A stretch of 64,000 nucleotides of DNA from assembly GCA_025345505.1 (NCBI GenBank), contig JANVCC010010406.1, positions 17,598,062-17,662,061 on the forward strand, in the 5' to 3' direction. The DNA is from Todiramphus chloris collaris (lineage: Eukaryota > Chordata > Aves > Coraciiformes > Alcedinidae). Shown piece by piece: positions 38,507 to 49,511 of the stretch (within the stretch, counting starts at the first letter, position 1; each line of letters opens with the position of its first letter). The notes beneath the pieces were generated by a model. It had not been told where the DNA came from. It did not search any database and saw only the letters and a list, made by a program, of their open reading frames with translations. The translations under genes and the position numbers were made by a program.

Positions 38507-40529
38507 TTCATTATATCATCTCAGCCCTTCAGAAACCTATACCAGCACTTTCTAGGCGTGAGGGGAAAGAAAGAGCAGAGACACTTCAGAATTTGTTTCC
38601 CCTTTCTAGTGGTATATCTAAAATCCCATTTAATCTGCAAGATATAATAAGAATATAATAGGTCGAAGGAAAAATTTGTGAAATCTTGCTGTATTTAAGA
38701 TCACACATCAGATAAAGATCTTGGATCTCTGTAGCATGCTCGCTGCAGTGGTGGAATCCAGTATGCATATTATAACAAACTAAATAATTTACTTTGATTT
38801 TGTTTTGTTTGGTTGGTTTTTGTTTGTGTGTTTGTTTTCTGTTGTAATTATTATTTTCTTCAGCTATTTCTCTGAAATTTTTACTCAATTTGTGCTAACA
38901 ATTAGTTTTACTGAGGATATTCTCCTTCATCCTACTTTGCTGTTCAAAATACCTGCTTTTCTTATGCTACTTTTCCACTTCTTTGTCTTCAAAATCTCTT
39001 TTTTTTTTACTATTCAGATTGCATTCTCGAGATTACTTACTGAAAACAACACACATACACAGACTGAAAAGGAAAGTTAAAGTCAGTCCCTGTGTACAGA
39101 ACTCTCCATAAGAAGCCTGTTAGTCTGCAGCAGTTACCATAAACACCCACAGATACTATATACATATATATGACATTGTATAATGTGGCACAGCGTTGCA
39201 AACCTGGAAATTTCACGGCTAAATGCATATGATCATGTAAAGTCAACTACCCTTCCGATCCCAAAGGAGTCCCATAGGGGACCAAATATGTCACTGATGT
39301 AGCTGCACAACAGTCACTGGAGTAACACAAAAGCAAACTCTGTCACAGTGTTCTGGTAGAGATCAAAGATCCTTAAAGGATCTTCGTTTATGAATTATAA
39401 TGATTATTAAAAATGAAAGATAATTATATGCATAACCTGATATGCATATCTTTTCTAATTATTTCATCTGTATTTAATTTATTATATTTGATTGTTACAC
39501 TTACTCAGTAGGTTGTTTCAACTACTTTGTTGTACACACGAAAGCTTCACAGGTTGGATTTGATACAGGCAGTATCATGACTTAATTTACTAAAGATTTA
39601 ATCAGTAGACTGGCATTCACTATAAAAAAAAAAAAAAAAAAAGCATTAAAGGATAGCAAGTTTGCTAGGTACTTAAATTTCCAAATTTAAAAAGTATTAT
39701 TTCCTCAGTTACAGTAGTATGGATCAAAATGATGGCCCTTTATTTTCACCAATTTAATTGAGAAGGGAATTAGTCTTAGAAATTTTTTTTTGCAGTTCTT
39801 TTGTTCTTTGTAAAATCACAAAAAGATGGATAACTCAAGTAAAGTCAGGACAAGCAACTTTTTTCTTAATATAGGAAGTGTCCTCTAAGTTCAAAAAAGC
39901 CCCAACAATCCTCATTATCAGCAAAACATAGCAGATGAGCTCTTGGCTTTCACTGCATTTAAAGTTTCAGGGTTTAAAGTTGACCTGTTTATTGGCATCT
40001 AAGTGAGTAACAGAGGATTTTTGGAAGTATTTTTGGAAAATATTCAACCCAGTTTTGGCAGTATTAATTTCAGTGTAGTTTGAGGAGATTTTCACCTTTC
40101 TTGGAGTGTGTAACTTGCTGGCATTAACCCAGGTATAATCTACTAGAATCATGTAATCTAGTTTTTAAACATGTTCAGTGAACATTTTGGGAACAGTCAC
40201 TAAAAAGACATACAGTATCTCTTCTGTTTTGCATGTGGTATCTTATCTTTTAGTCTTAAATGAAGAACTTCAAAGCCTTAAGAAGAACTCTTCATGCAAT
40301 GAAACATTTTTCACAAACGCAATAAGGAACTGTCAACATTTGGAGTTATATTACCATTTACTTACTGCCTCCATCTCACTGAAATTAACCTGTTCAGGAA
40401 CAACTTCCAAAATGGAAGTAACTTGTGTAACTTTTTTTTTTTTTCACACAGCTGTTCCACCTCTTGAGCTATACGTTCTTTCATTTATTAGAAATATAAA
40501 GACAACTGATTTTTCAGTGATTTCAGTTG
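38507..40529. other. Non-coding intergenic sequence
   Basis: AT-rich DNA with TTTGTTTG-type simple sequence near 38790-38840 and an A18 run near 39626-39643. No gene or repeat family was recognised. Confidence 0.6.
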
Positions 40530-40978
40530 TCTCAGTCACAGAATCACAGAACCATAATTTGTCTGGGACTAGCCAGCACCTCTGGAGACTGCCCAGTCCC
40601 ACCTCTGTCTAGATCAGGGCCAGCTACAGCAAATAACCTCAGGGACACATTGAGTTGTGTTTGATTATCTGCAAGGCTGGACACTCCACAGCCTCTCTGG
40701 GCTTCATTCCAGTGTTTGACTTCCACTGCATTAAAAAAGTTTTTTCTTATGTTTAAATGGTATTTACTGCATTTGAGTTTGTACTCACTGCTCCTTATCC
40801 TGTCAATGAACAAAACTGAGAAGAGTCTGTCTCCATCTTCTTCAGTAACCCTATCAGATATTATACTCATAGATAAGACCTCCCTGAGTGTCCTCCAAGC
40901 TAAACATTCTCAGCACTCTCAGCCTATCCTTCTGTGGCAGAAGCTTCAGTCCCATCACCTTTTTTCTGACCCTGCACT
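40530..40978 (-). mobile_element. Old CR1, 3' part (split)
   Basis: Begins on the plus strand with CAGAATCACAGAACC, the reverse complement of a CR1 3' end. The minus-strand frame 40544-40870 contains a degraded CR1 ORF2 C-terminus (LNIRKNFFNAVEVKHWNEAQ). Homology stops near 40978, and the next segment of the same CR1 reappears at about 42262, so the element is split by an insert of about 1.28 kb. Confidence 0.85.
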
Positions 40979-41121
40979 GGTTCTAGCTATCACAACCGGA
41001 TTCCTGAGCTACCTTGGGTGGCACAGAGGGTCGTGCAAGATCTGAAAATTAAGGTGAAATGACACCAAATGGGTGATTAATTTACTAACTTTATTGCTGT
41101 TAAGAAGTGCTACATGTGTTT

Positions 41122-41172
41122 TTGAAAGCTTTTGGTCTTGAAAGCTTTTTGGTCTTTTGGTTTTGAAAGCTT
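41122..41172. repeat. Triplicated TTGAAAGCTT unit
   Basis: Three imperfect tandem copies of TTGAAAGCTT followed by TTGGTC-type spacers, directly before the (GGAA)n array. Confidence 0.85.
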
Positions 41173-41174
41173 AG

Positions 41175-41259
41175 AGGAAGGAAGGAAGGAAGGAAGGAAG
41201 GAAGGAAGGAAGGAAGGAAGGAAGGAAGGAAGGAAGGAAGGAAGGAAGGAAGGAAGGAA
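41175..41259. repeat. (GGAA)n microsatellite, about 21 units
   Basis: About 85 bp of uninterrupted GGAA repeats inside the LTR-like insert. GGAA arrays can bind ETS-family factors; whether this one does is unknown. Its length is likely to vary between individuals. Confidence 0.97.
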
Positions 41260-42261
41260 ATAACTGAAGATATTAATCAGGCATTCTTCATTTTGCCATG
41301 CCAGATGCACAGGGGATCATTCCAAATGTGCGTGTCGATACAAGCTGGGTACACAGTTTATATGGAGACTAAACATACATATTGATTATATTTCTTAGAA
41401 AGGGCAGTTCTAATGAGAGTCTAACTAATGAGTTCCTAGAGTTCATTTACTAGTTCGAGCATGAGTAATAAAATTAGGGTTAGGGTCTTTTCTCCTCTTG
41501 ATGGTCTTCCATGACCTCTGGTGGACATTTACTTCATCTTTTCTTCATCACTGTGTTGTTTTAGTGACTTCAAGTCTCAAATCCTTGGTTTTGCTGGTTC
41601 TTGTCTGCTTAGCATGCTCAGGTGCCTCAGGACATCTTATCTTGTTGTCCTGTTCCTGGAGATAATCACTATCCACAAGGTTATGAATTTCACAGTATGT
41701 CCCTACTATACAACTACCCATTTATTGTTGTTACTTATTCAAAGATTAGTGAAACTCCAACAGACATCCTGTCTCCTGCCTTCAAAAGAAAGAAAGAAAG
41801 ACACCTTTAGTTCCAGCAATGTTTTACAAGACTGGTCCAAGTCTCAAGTTCTCAGGTGGTGGGTGCAAATCCAGGGACATCATGCCGAACCAGTCCAGAT
41901 CTTGCATTCTTTCATGCTGGATGCACACTGGTTGATATTCCACCATCCTTTTTATATACCCGGGACATGGGTGGTGTGGCCACAACCATGTAATGAAGAA
42001 ATTAACTCAGGAGAAAGACATTGTCCCATCTTCAAAGAACTTACCTCTTCCTAGTGTAAATTTCCTTATCAGCAAGGAGCAGGCCTTGCATCAGGCTAGG
42101 GGGGAGCAGGGTCGTTACTGCACTTCACACCTTCCTGTCCTGTCCCCTCCCCATCCCCCCAGGCAGGCCTTTCTCTTTCTCCACACAGGTGTCAGTGATG
42201 TCTCATCACCACTCAAGGTCTGAGACATAAGTCCTTCAAGGAGGTGTCAGGCTCCTACACT

Positions 42262-43104
42262 ACTCCAGTATGTCCATGTCTGTCTTGTACTGCAGAGCCC
42301 AGCTCTGGATCCAGCACTCCAGTTGTGGCCTCACCAGTGCTGAGTGAGGGAAAGGTCGTATCCCTCAGCCTGCTGGCAACACTTCTTCTAATGCAGTCCT
42401 GGACACTGTTCGACTTCTCTGTGGGAAGGGTTCATTGCTACCTCATGATCAACTTGGCGTCCACCAGGACCCCCTGGGCTTCTTCTGCAAAGCAGTTTTT
42501 CAGCCATTTGGCTCCCCACTCTGTGGCGGTACATGGAGTTATTCCTCACTGGGCACAGACTTTGTTGAACTTCATGGAGTTCCTGTCATTCCATTTTTCC
42601 AGAGTGTCTAGGTCCCTCTGAATGGCAACACGGCCAGCTGACATAATAGCTGTCCCTTCTGGATTTTTATCATCAGCAAATTTGCTGAGGGTGCACTTTG
42701 TCACACCATTCAGGGCATTAAAAAAGATATTTAATAGTGTTAAACCTAGTATTGACCCCTGGGGTAGTGACTGGACTCCAGTCAGACTTTGTGTTGCTGT
42801 TTGCTGTGTTTTGCTTTGAGCCTAGTTGTTTCAACATTTTCCTATCCATATCACTGTACACTTACTTAGCCCATATCTCATCAGTTTATCTATGATGGTG
42901 TTATGGGAGACAGTGACAAAAGCCTTGCTAAGTCAAGTTAAATGGTATCCACTTCTTGCCTCTTATCCTTTGAGCCAGTTGTCTCACTGTAGAAGATTAT
43001 GAGAATGGTCAGACATGATCTCCCTTTCATAAATCCATCCTAACTTCTTCCAGTCCTCTTTCTATCCTCAATATGTATGGAAATTGTTTTCAGGATGTCA
43101 TGAC
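42262..43104 (-). mobile_element. Old CR1, RT part (split)
   Basis: Continuation of the split minus-strand CR1. The reverse-transcriptase region is readable on the minus strand with a SKFADD-type catalytic box (plus-strand reverse complement near 42670-42690) and a PQGSILGL-type motif (near 42745-42770), but frames are broken. It ends where the retroviral LTR begins, at about 43109. Confidence 0.85.
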
Positions 43105-43108
43105 CCAT

Positions 43109-43635
43109 GTTGTGGGTCTACAGCCAGGAGCAGAGCACCATGTAGCCAGTCACTCACTGCCCCCTTACCCCCCTGTAGTGGGTCTGGCTGAGCTGCTTTT
43201 CCCTACCCAGCCCTCATGCTGCAGCACTGGGAGCTGGAGGGTGTTGATAACACACCCGTGTTATGACTGCCAGTGCTCACACGGCACCAGAGGATGGGGG
43301 GCAGGATGGGGGAGGGGATACAGCCGACCTGAGCTGACCAGTGGGATATTCCATACCATATAACGTCAGCCCAACTATAAAGGGAGAGGGCAGGAGGAGG
43401 ATGGGGGGGCATTCTGCTTTGTCTTCCAAGCGGCTGCTACGTGTTCCTGGAGCCCTGCTTCCTGGACTCAGCCCGACATCACCTGTGGACAGGAAATAGA
43501 GAATAACATCTTATCTATCATAACCCACGGCTCTTTGCGTCTTATTCTCTCCCTGCGTGCCGTGCTGATGGGGGTTGGGGGGAGCGATAGAAGGGCTTGG
43601 TGGGCACCTGGTGCCATGCCAGGGTCAACCCACCA
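43109..43635 (+). repeat. 5' LTR of the endogenous retrovirus
   Basis: About 527 bp from TGTTGTGGGTCTACAGCC to GGTCAACCCACCA, beginning TG and ending CA with imperfect inverted ends (TG..GTGGGT / ACCCACCA). It has a TATAAA at 43376-43381 and, upstream, GGGATATTCCATACCATAT and AACGTCA. A likely polyadenylation signal is degraded to AATAAC near 43502. The left end could instead be the second TGTAGTGGGTCTGG at 43174, which also pairs with the right end; the upstream start is preferred because it resembles the start of common avian LTRs. Confidence 0.8.
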
Positions 43636-43645
43636 AGTTCCTTTT

Positions 43646-43663
43646 TGGAGCCCAACGTGGGGC
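43646..43663 (+). promoter_or_regulatory. Primer binding site, tRNA-Lys type
   Basis: TGGAGCCCAACGTGGGGC matches the site complementary to the 3' end of tRNA-Lys(1,2), TGGCGCCCAACGTGGGGC, at 17 of 18 bases. It starts 10 bp after the proposed LTR end. Confidence 0.8.
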
Positions 43664-43947
43664 ATGAGCAGCTACTTGCTTGCTTCCTTGCTTGCTTTAG
43701 ATATTAGTAGCAAACTCCTGTGCAGGCCACAGAGTTTGCTTGTGCTGCTTATCTGGTGTTTTGTTAACATGTTTCCCAAACACTGTCTCTTTGCTTTGCT
43801 TCTGCACTGATAGCTTCAATGTGCTAGGGAAGCTTCTGTCTCGGGAGGATGAAGGGACTTGGGAGCACCCTGGCACAAACAGTAATGATGTGTTTCACGC
43901 TGGCATCGGTGGCTTTGCTGTGCTGGGGGGGCTACCTTGGTGAGAAA

Positions 43948-45311
43948 ATGATTGAATACCTCTCTCTGTCTACCAGAAATTGATGTAGATGATTTTATTG
44001 TGCATGCTCTCGAGGTCTTTCTCCACCCTTACGTGAGCTTCTTAATACAACTAATCAATATCATTGGTCTAATCCGGGTTGTGTGTAGTCTGATCCTGGT
44101 TTGTTGTGAGAGGAGACAAGTTTCGGGTAGAGTAACACTGAAATGTCCCCTGAGATGTCCTGTCCTTGGGTGGCAAGGGGTCTGGCAGGATTTGGGCAGG
44201 TTCCTAGGATGGTTGTCACCTCCTGTAGCCTGGGACTTTACCCCCGAACAAGCAAGCAACCCTGTCAAGCTGACACAGCATCTAATAGAAGGGTGCCTTG
44301 TCTGCCCCGATGAGAACCAGCAGCTCTTAGCACTGTACTGGGGCCTGGCCTGTGCCTATCGAGCCACAGTTCAGCACTCTCAGAAGACTGTGGTTGAGGC
44401 AGAGACTCAAACTACATCCGAAGACACCTGAGTTTGAGATAGAGACTGAAACAACTACAACTGCCAAAGTTGCCCCAGTAGTGAAAAAGAAGCAGTGGAC
44501 AAGGAGAACAACAGGCCCCTACCCTCGGTTAGTGAGGGATGAGGAAGAGGAGGAAACACATGACCAACAAGCTGGACCCTCAACAGGAAGACTGGAGGAG
44601 GAAGTAATGAAATTGAAGCAGGAGGCAGAAACCACCCGGTCCCTGACTTCATCAGAACTTTGAGACCTGAGGAAAGACTACAGCAACCAGATAGGGGAAC
44701 AGACTGTTACCTGTCTGCTTCGATACTGGGATACTGGGGCTGACACCCAACATCTGGAAGGTAAGCTGGGCTCCCTTGCTAGGAATTGTGGCCTTGAAAG
44801 AGGAATTGGAAAAGAGGCAGTAATTTGCAGTCTCTGGAAACGGCTCCTTTCAAGTGTCAAAGCAAGATATCCATTCAAGGAAGACTTAATGAATGCCACC
44901 TCCTCAGGAAAGTGGTCCACTGCTGATGAAGGTATCCAGTACCTGAAGGAACTAGCAGTACTGGAAGTCATCTGTGGGGATTTAGATAATGATAAGCATC
45001 CTAAAGATCCAGAGGATGTTCAGTGTACAAGGGCCATGTGGAGGAAAGTGATCAAGAATGCACCGGCATCACATTCTGCCAGCTTGGCAGCAGTGTACTA
45101 TCCACAAATGGACAATCCAACTGCGGAAACTGTTTCTTCCTGGCTTCAGAACTCTGAAGAGAGTCTTGGCACCTCCACATCCCTAAGGGCTAGTGCTTTA
45201 GATACCAGGAGTCCCCCAAGGAATCAGTCAGTCAGAGGGAAAAGGAGCTCAAGGCATATGCCATGTAGTGCACTTTGGTTCTTTCTGCGTGACCAGGGGG
45301 AGGACATGAGG
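43948..45311 (+). pseudogene. gag: gag, 5' part, broken
   Basis: Structural polyprotein remnant interrupted by a CR1. The likely ATG (43948) reads only 11 codons before a stop; the homologous frame continues one frame over (DDFIVHALEVFLHPYVSFLI), implying a small indel near 43980. A hydrophobic segment follows (residues about 30-55 of that frame). The frame changes again near 44425, an in-frame TGA lies at 44661-44663, and the frame then stays open through a helical core (DTQHLEGKLGSLARN) to the CR1 junction. No CCHC zinc knuckle is visible. Assignment rests on position and general character. Confidence 0.7.
45306..45311. repeat. Target-site duplication, left copy (ATGAGG)
   Basis: ATGAGG occurs here and at 47549-47554, flanking the CR1 in gag. 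The gag frame runs into one copy and resumes from the other, which fixes the insertion point. Confidence 0.75.
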
Positions 45312-45329
45312 GAACTAGAGGGGGAACAA

Positions 45330-45644
45330 GGGGGAACTAGAGCAGTAAGTAGGACTGCAACCCTGGACTTCCGTAGGGCTGACTTTGAACTCTTCAAAGA
45401 TCTACTTGCTGGAATCCCATGGGCTAGTACTCTGGAGGGTAAAGGAGCCCAAGAAAGTTGGTTAATTTTTAAAAAACAGTTTCTTCAGGCCCAGGATAGA
45501 TGTATTCCCTTGAGGAAAAAATCTGGAAGGCACACTAGGAGACCCACATGGATGAGCAGGGAGCTTTTGAAGGAGATTTCAAGGAAGAAAGAACTATACA
45601 TACAGTTCATTGAAAAAAGGACTGGTCAGTTGGGAAAATTTTAG
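45330..45644 (+). pseudogene. CR1 ORF2, N-proximal fragment
   Basis: The region between endonuclease and reverse transcriptase of CR1 ORF2 (RRADFELFKDLLAGIPW, then RPTWMSRELLKEI). By chance it shares a frame with retroviral gag upstream, so a longer frame of 251 codons starting at 44889 is a gag-CR1 chimera. It ends in TAG just after GQLGKF, where the CR1 reading continues in another frame. Confidence 0.85.
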
Positions 45645-45778
45645 AGAAGTAGTCAGGGCATGTAGGAAGGCAATAAGGAAGGCCAAAGCCCTCTTAGGGC
45701 TTTAGTTGGAGTAAGGTAAAAGAGAATAAGAAAAGTTTCTTTAAATACATAAGTGCCAAGAGGAAGAACAAGAAAAGT

Positions 45779-46966
45779 GTGGGGCCACTGCTGAATGAGA
45801 AAGCAGTCTTAATAAGCGAGGATGCAGAGAAGGCAGAGTTGCTCAATATCTTCTTTGCTTCAATCTTTTCTTCTAAGACCAGCCCCTGTGAACTCCAGTC
45901 CCTGGTTGAAGGGGAGAAAGCCTGGGGGAAGGATGACTCTCCACTAGTCAATGAAGACTGGGTTAAGGACCAGTTAGGTAACTTGAATATACATAAGTCC
46001 ATGGGCCCTGATGAGATGCACCCAAGAGTGCTGAGCGAATTGGCTGATGTTATTGCCCTGCCACTCTCCATCATTTTTGCAAAATCATAGCAAATGGGAG
46101 AGGTGCCAGAAGACTGGAGGAAAGCCAATGTCACTCCAGTCTTCAAAAAGGGCAGGAAAGAGATTCCAGAAAACTATAGACCAGTCAGTCTTACCTCCAT
46201 CCCTGGAAAGATAACGGAGAGGCTCATTCTGGAGGTTATTTCTAGGCACATGGAAGATAAGAAGGTTATCAGGAGTAGTCAACATGGATTTACCAAGAGG
46301 AAGTCATGCTTGGCTAATCTAATAGCCTTCTATGATATTGTAACTGGATGGCTAGATGCAGGGAGACCAGTGGATATAGTCTATCTTGACCTTAGCAAGG
46401 CTTTTGACACAGTCTCCCATAATATCCTTGTGGAGAAGCTCAGGACATATGGGATAGAAGAGCAGGTAGTAAGATGGATTAGTAACTGGTTGGACAATAG
46501 AGTCCAGAGAGTGGTGGTCAACGGTGCCAAATCCAGCTGGAGACCTGTAACCAGTGGAGTCCCCCAGGGATCAGTGCTGGGTCCGGTCCTGTTCAACATC
46601 TTTATCAACAACATTGATGACAGGACAGAGTGTCTGCTCAGCAAGTTTGCTGATGACACAAAACTGGGAGGAGTGGCAGATACACCTGAAAGCTGTGCAG
46701 CCATCCAGCGAGACTTGGACAGGTTGGAGAACCGGGCAGGGCAGAACCAAATGAGGTTTAACAAGGATAAATGTAGAGTCCTGCATCTAGGTAAGAATAA
46801 TAAATTACACCAGTACAGACTGGGAGGTGATCTGCTGGAGAGCAGTCTTGTGGAGAAAGACTTGGGAATCCTGGTGGACAACAAGTTCTCCATGGAGCAG
46901 CAATGTGCCCTTGTGTCCTTCTTGGTATCCTGGGGTGTATCAAGAGGAGCGTGTTCAGCAGATTGA
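45779..46966 (+). pseudogene. CR1 ORF2 reverse transcriptase, one internal stop
   Basis: A single frame from 45779 to 46966 broken only by TAG at 46088-46090. It carries the RT order: [29 protein letters not shown], the D motif in [33 protein letters not shown], and the catalytic FADDTKLGG. The last 20 or so codons are off-frame because of a small deletion near 46917. In live CR1s this enzyme reverse-transcribes the element RNA at nicked target DNA; this copy cannot make the whole protein. Confidence 0.93.
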
Positions 46967-47442
46967 AGGAGGTTCTCCTCCCCCTCTATGCTGCACTGGT
47001 GAGACCTCACCTGGAGTATTGTGTTCAGTCCTGGGCTCCCCAGTTCAAGAGAGACAGGGGTCTGCTTGAGAGAGTCCAACGGAGGGCTACAAGGATGATT
47101 AAGGGCCTGGAGCACATGCCTTATGAGGAGAGGCTGAGACACCTGGGGCTCTTTAGTCTGGAAAAGAGAAGACTGAGAGGGGATTTGATCAATGTTTATA
47201 AACATATGAGGGCTAAGTGTCAAGAGGAAAGTGACAGCCTCTTCTCACTCGTGCCTTGTGATAGGACTAGGGGGAATGGATATAAGCTGGAGCACAAGAG
47301 GTTCCACCTTAACATGAGGAGGAACTTCTTTACAGTAAGGGTCACAGAGCACTGGAACAGGCTGCCCAGAGAGGTTGTGGAGTCTCCTTCTCTGGAGATT
47401 TTCAAAACTTGCCTGGATGCATTCCTGAGTGACCTGTGTTAG
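46903..47442 (+). pseudogene. CR1 ORF2 C-terminal part
   Basis: An open frame of 179 codons continuing ORF2 after the frameshift near 46917: [60 protein letters not shown], ending at a normal CR1 terminus (LDAFLSDLC). The C-terminus looks intact. Confidence 0.9.
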
Positions 47443-47548
47443 GCTAGATTAGGTTGTAGGGTAGATTATATGATCCTGGCCTGGCAGGGGGGTTGAACTC
47501 AAAGATCTCCAAGGTCCCTTTCAACCCCTAACACTCTGTGATTCTGTG

Positions 47549-47554
47549 ATGAGG
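47549..47554. repeat. Target-site duplication, right copy (ATGAGG)
   Basis: Right-hand copy of the ATGAGG flanking the CR1. Its first bases could also be part of the CR1 terminal repeat, so the duplication may be shorter than six bases. Confidence 0.7.
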
Positions 47555-47744
47555 AATTGGGATGGTGAACCTACCTTTAAGCTGGAAGCCCATGTATGTG
47601 AACTGAGAGGGAAGACAGCCATTAAAAAGGGGCCATCCAAGAAGACTATTAATGTAGTCAGTGTTAAAACACAAGAAAGCAACCAACAATCTCGCAGATA
47701 TGGGAAGATTAAAATTACCTTCACTGAGCCTGACGAGGGGACTT
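47549..47744 (+). pseudogene. gag: gag, 3' part after the CR1
   Basis: About 65 codons that continue gag in frame from the left side of the CR1 insertion, ending at TGA (about 47743). The segment is rich in Lys and Glu. The protease region follows in another frame. Confidence 0.65.
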
Positions 47745-47799
47745 GATGCAGAAAGGGTTAGACAGTGAATATTCTGACCAGGAGCAGAAATAGAGGATC

Positions 47800-48120
47800 C
47801 CTGCCTTCAGCCAGGTGGAGGAAAGGGACAACCAGATTTCCTGGACTGTGTGGATCCAATGGCCTGGCATGTCAGATCCACAGAAGTACAAGGCCTTCAT
47901 CTATACAGGTACACAGTGCACTTTAATGCCATCAAAATACAGAGGAGCTGAGCCCATAAGTATTTCTGGGGTGACAGGAGGATCCCAGCAGCTGAAAATA
48001 TTGGAGACTGAACTGAGTCTGACTGGTAGGGAGTGGTACAAACACCCCATTGTGACTAGCCCAGAAGCCCCGTGTATCCTTGTCATAGATTATCTCAGGA
48101 GATATCTCAGGCTAGTTTAA
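47800..48120 (+). pseudogene. pro: Retroviral protease remnant
   Basis: Aspartic protease region of the endogenous retrovirus. The frame shows the expected flap and C-terminal pattern (ILVIDYLRRY near the end), but the active-site triplet, normally D-T/S-G, is read as YTG in AFIYTGTQCTL. The catalytic Asp is therefore missing in this copy. The retroviral enzyme would cut the Gag-Pol polyprotein. It lies between gag and RT and ends at TAA just before the RT frame. Confidence 0.75.
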
Positions 48121-48160
48121 GGATCCAAAAGGATATGAGTGGGCCTTTGGTGTTGCTGCC

Positions 48161-49420
48161 TTGGAGGTGGAGGGAAGTGAACAGTTGTCCACCTTGCCAG
48201 GTCTCTCACAGAATCCTTCTATAGTGGGGCTGATGAAGGTTGAAGAGCAGCTAGTGCCAATGGCTATGATGACGGTGCATAGGCAGCAATATCGCACCAA
48301 CAGAGATTCCCTGATCCCTATCCAGGAATTGATTCATCAGCTGGAGACCCAGGCAGTGATCAACAAAACTCATTCACCTTTCAACAGCCCCCTATGGCCT
48401 GTGCAAAAGTCAAATGGAGAATGGCGATTGACAGTGGACTATCGTGGTCTGAATGAAGTTACACCGATGCTGAGTGCTGCTGTGCCAGACATGCTGGAAC
48501 TTCAGTATGAGCTGGACTCAAAGGCAGCCAAGTGGTACACCATGATTGACATCGCTAATGCATTTTTCTCCATTCCTATAGTACCAGAGTGCAGGCCACA
48601 GTTTGTCTTCACCCGGAGGGGAGTCCAGTATACCTGGAATCAATTGCCCCAGGGGTGGAAACACAGCTCCACCATCTGTCACAGACTGATCCATACTGCA
48701 CTGGAGGAAGGTGGGGCTCCTGAGCACCTCCAGTACATTGATGACATCATCATATGGGGCAACACAGCAAAAGTTTTTTCAAGAAAGGGAAGATCCTCCT
48801 GGAGGCTGGTTTTTCTATAAAGCAAAGCAAGGTGAAGGGGCCTGCACTGGAGATCCAGTTCCTTGGAATAAAATTGTAGGATGGGTGTCGACACATTCTG
48901 ATGGACGTGATCAATAAGATAACAGCAATGTCTCCACCAACCAACAAAAAGGAGACACAGGTGTTCCTGGGAGCTGTGGGTTTCTGGAGAATGCATATTC
49001 CAGATTACAGTCTCATTGTGAGCCCACTCTACCATGTGATCAGGAAGAAGAATGACTTTAAGTGGGGCCCTGAACAGCAACAGGCCTTTGAACAAATTAA
49101 ACAGGAGACTGTGCACGCAGTAGCCCTTGGGCCAGTCCGGACAGGACCAAATGTCAAAAACATACTCTACATCACAGCTGGAAAGAATGGTCCTACCTGG
49201 AGACTCTGGCAGAGGGCACTCGGGGAGACATGAGGCCAATCTCTGGGTTTTTGGAGTCAAGGATACAGGGGATCTGAGGCCAACTATACTCCAACGGAAA
49301 AGGAGATACTGGCAGCATATGAAGGAGTTTGAGCTGCCTCAGAAGAGAGGCACGTCTCCTCCTGGCACCCTGACTGCTAGTGCTGGGATGGAAGTTCAAA
49401 GGGAGAGTCTCGTCTACACA
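48161..49420 (+). pseudogene. pol: Retroviral reverse transcriptase, frameshifted
   Basis: RT domain of the endogenous retrovirus. Frame 48161-48820 holds NSPLWPVQKSNGEWRLTVDY, MIDIANAFFSIPI (first catalytic Asp), LPQGWKHSSTICH and YIDD at about 48734-48745. A frameshift near 48770 breaks the thumb region, which resumes in another frame at about 48901-49233 (QVFLGAVGFWRMHIPDYS). A further shift near 49215 leads to the connection region up to about 49310. The catalytic motifs are readable but the protein is not continuous. Confidence 0.9.
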
Positions 49421-49511
49421 CCATGCAGCTGATGCCACATGGAGCAAGTGGATTGCATTGATAACGCAACAGGTGTGAATAGGGAACCCCAGTCAGCCAG
49501 GGATCCTGGAA

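Larger units (their letters stand above)
40979..42257 (-). mobile_element. LTR-like insert within the old CR1
   Basis: About 1.28 kb that interrupts the CR1. CACT occurs at both junctions (40975-40978 and 42258-42261), a possible target duplication. Read on the minus strand it has a TATATAAAAAGG box near 41950-41961 and an AATAAA near 41093-41098, about 115 bp from the far end, the order expected in an LTR. No coding frame of a retroelement is present. It also holds a (GGAA)n microsatellite and a short GAAAGCTTTTGGTC triplication. I do not recognise the family; a non-LTR insertion is also possible. Confidence 0.5.
45312..47548 (+). mobile_element. CR1 LINE inserted in retroviral gag, 2.24 kb
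   Basis: The longest CR1 in the window, 5'-truncated, with most of ORF2, the 3' UTR and a terminal CTCTGTGATTCTGTGAT. It lies in the same orientation as the retrovirus and is younger than it. ORF2 needs only a few changes from an intact frame: frameshifts near 45640 and 45705, one TAG at 46088-46090 and a short deletion near 46917. It is the best preserved CR1 here and probably one of the most recent insertions. Confidence 0.95.

Noticed and set aside
41473..41487. TTAGGGTTAGGG, a telomere-like motif
   Set aside because: Only two units; expected by chance and not an interstitial telomeric array.
43174..43635. A shorter 5' LTR beginning at TGTAGTGGGTCTGG
   Set aside because: It pairs with the right end, but the 65 bp upstream (from 43109) also look like LTR and begin TGTTGTGGG; comparison with other copies would settle it.
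44889..45644. A 251-codon frame that looks like one protein
   Set aside because: The first part is retroviral gag and the second part is CR1 ORF2; the frame is shared across the insertion point by chance.
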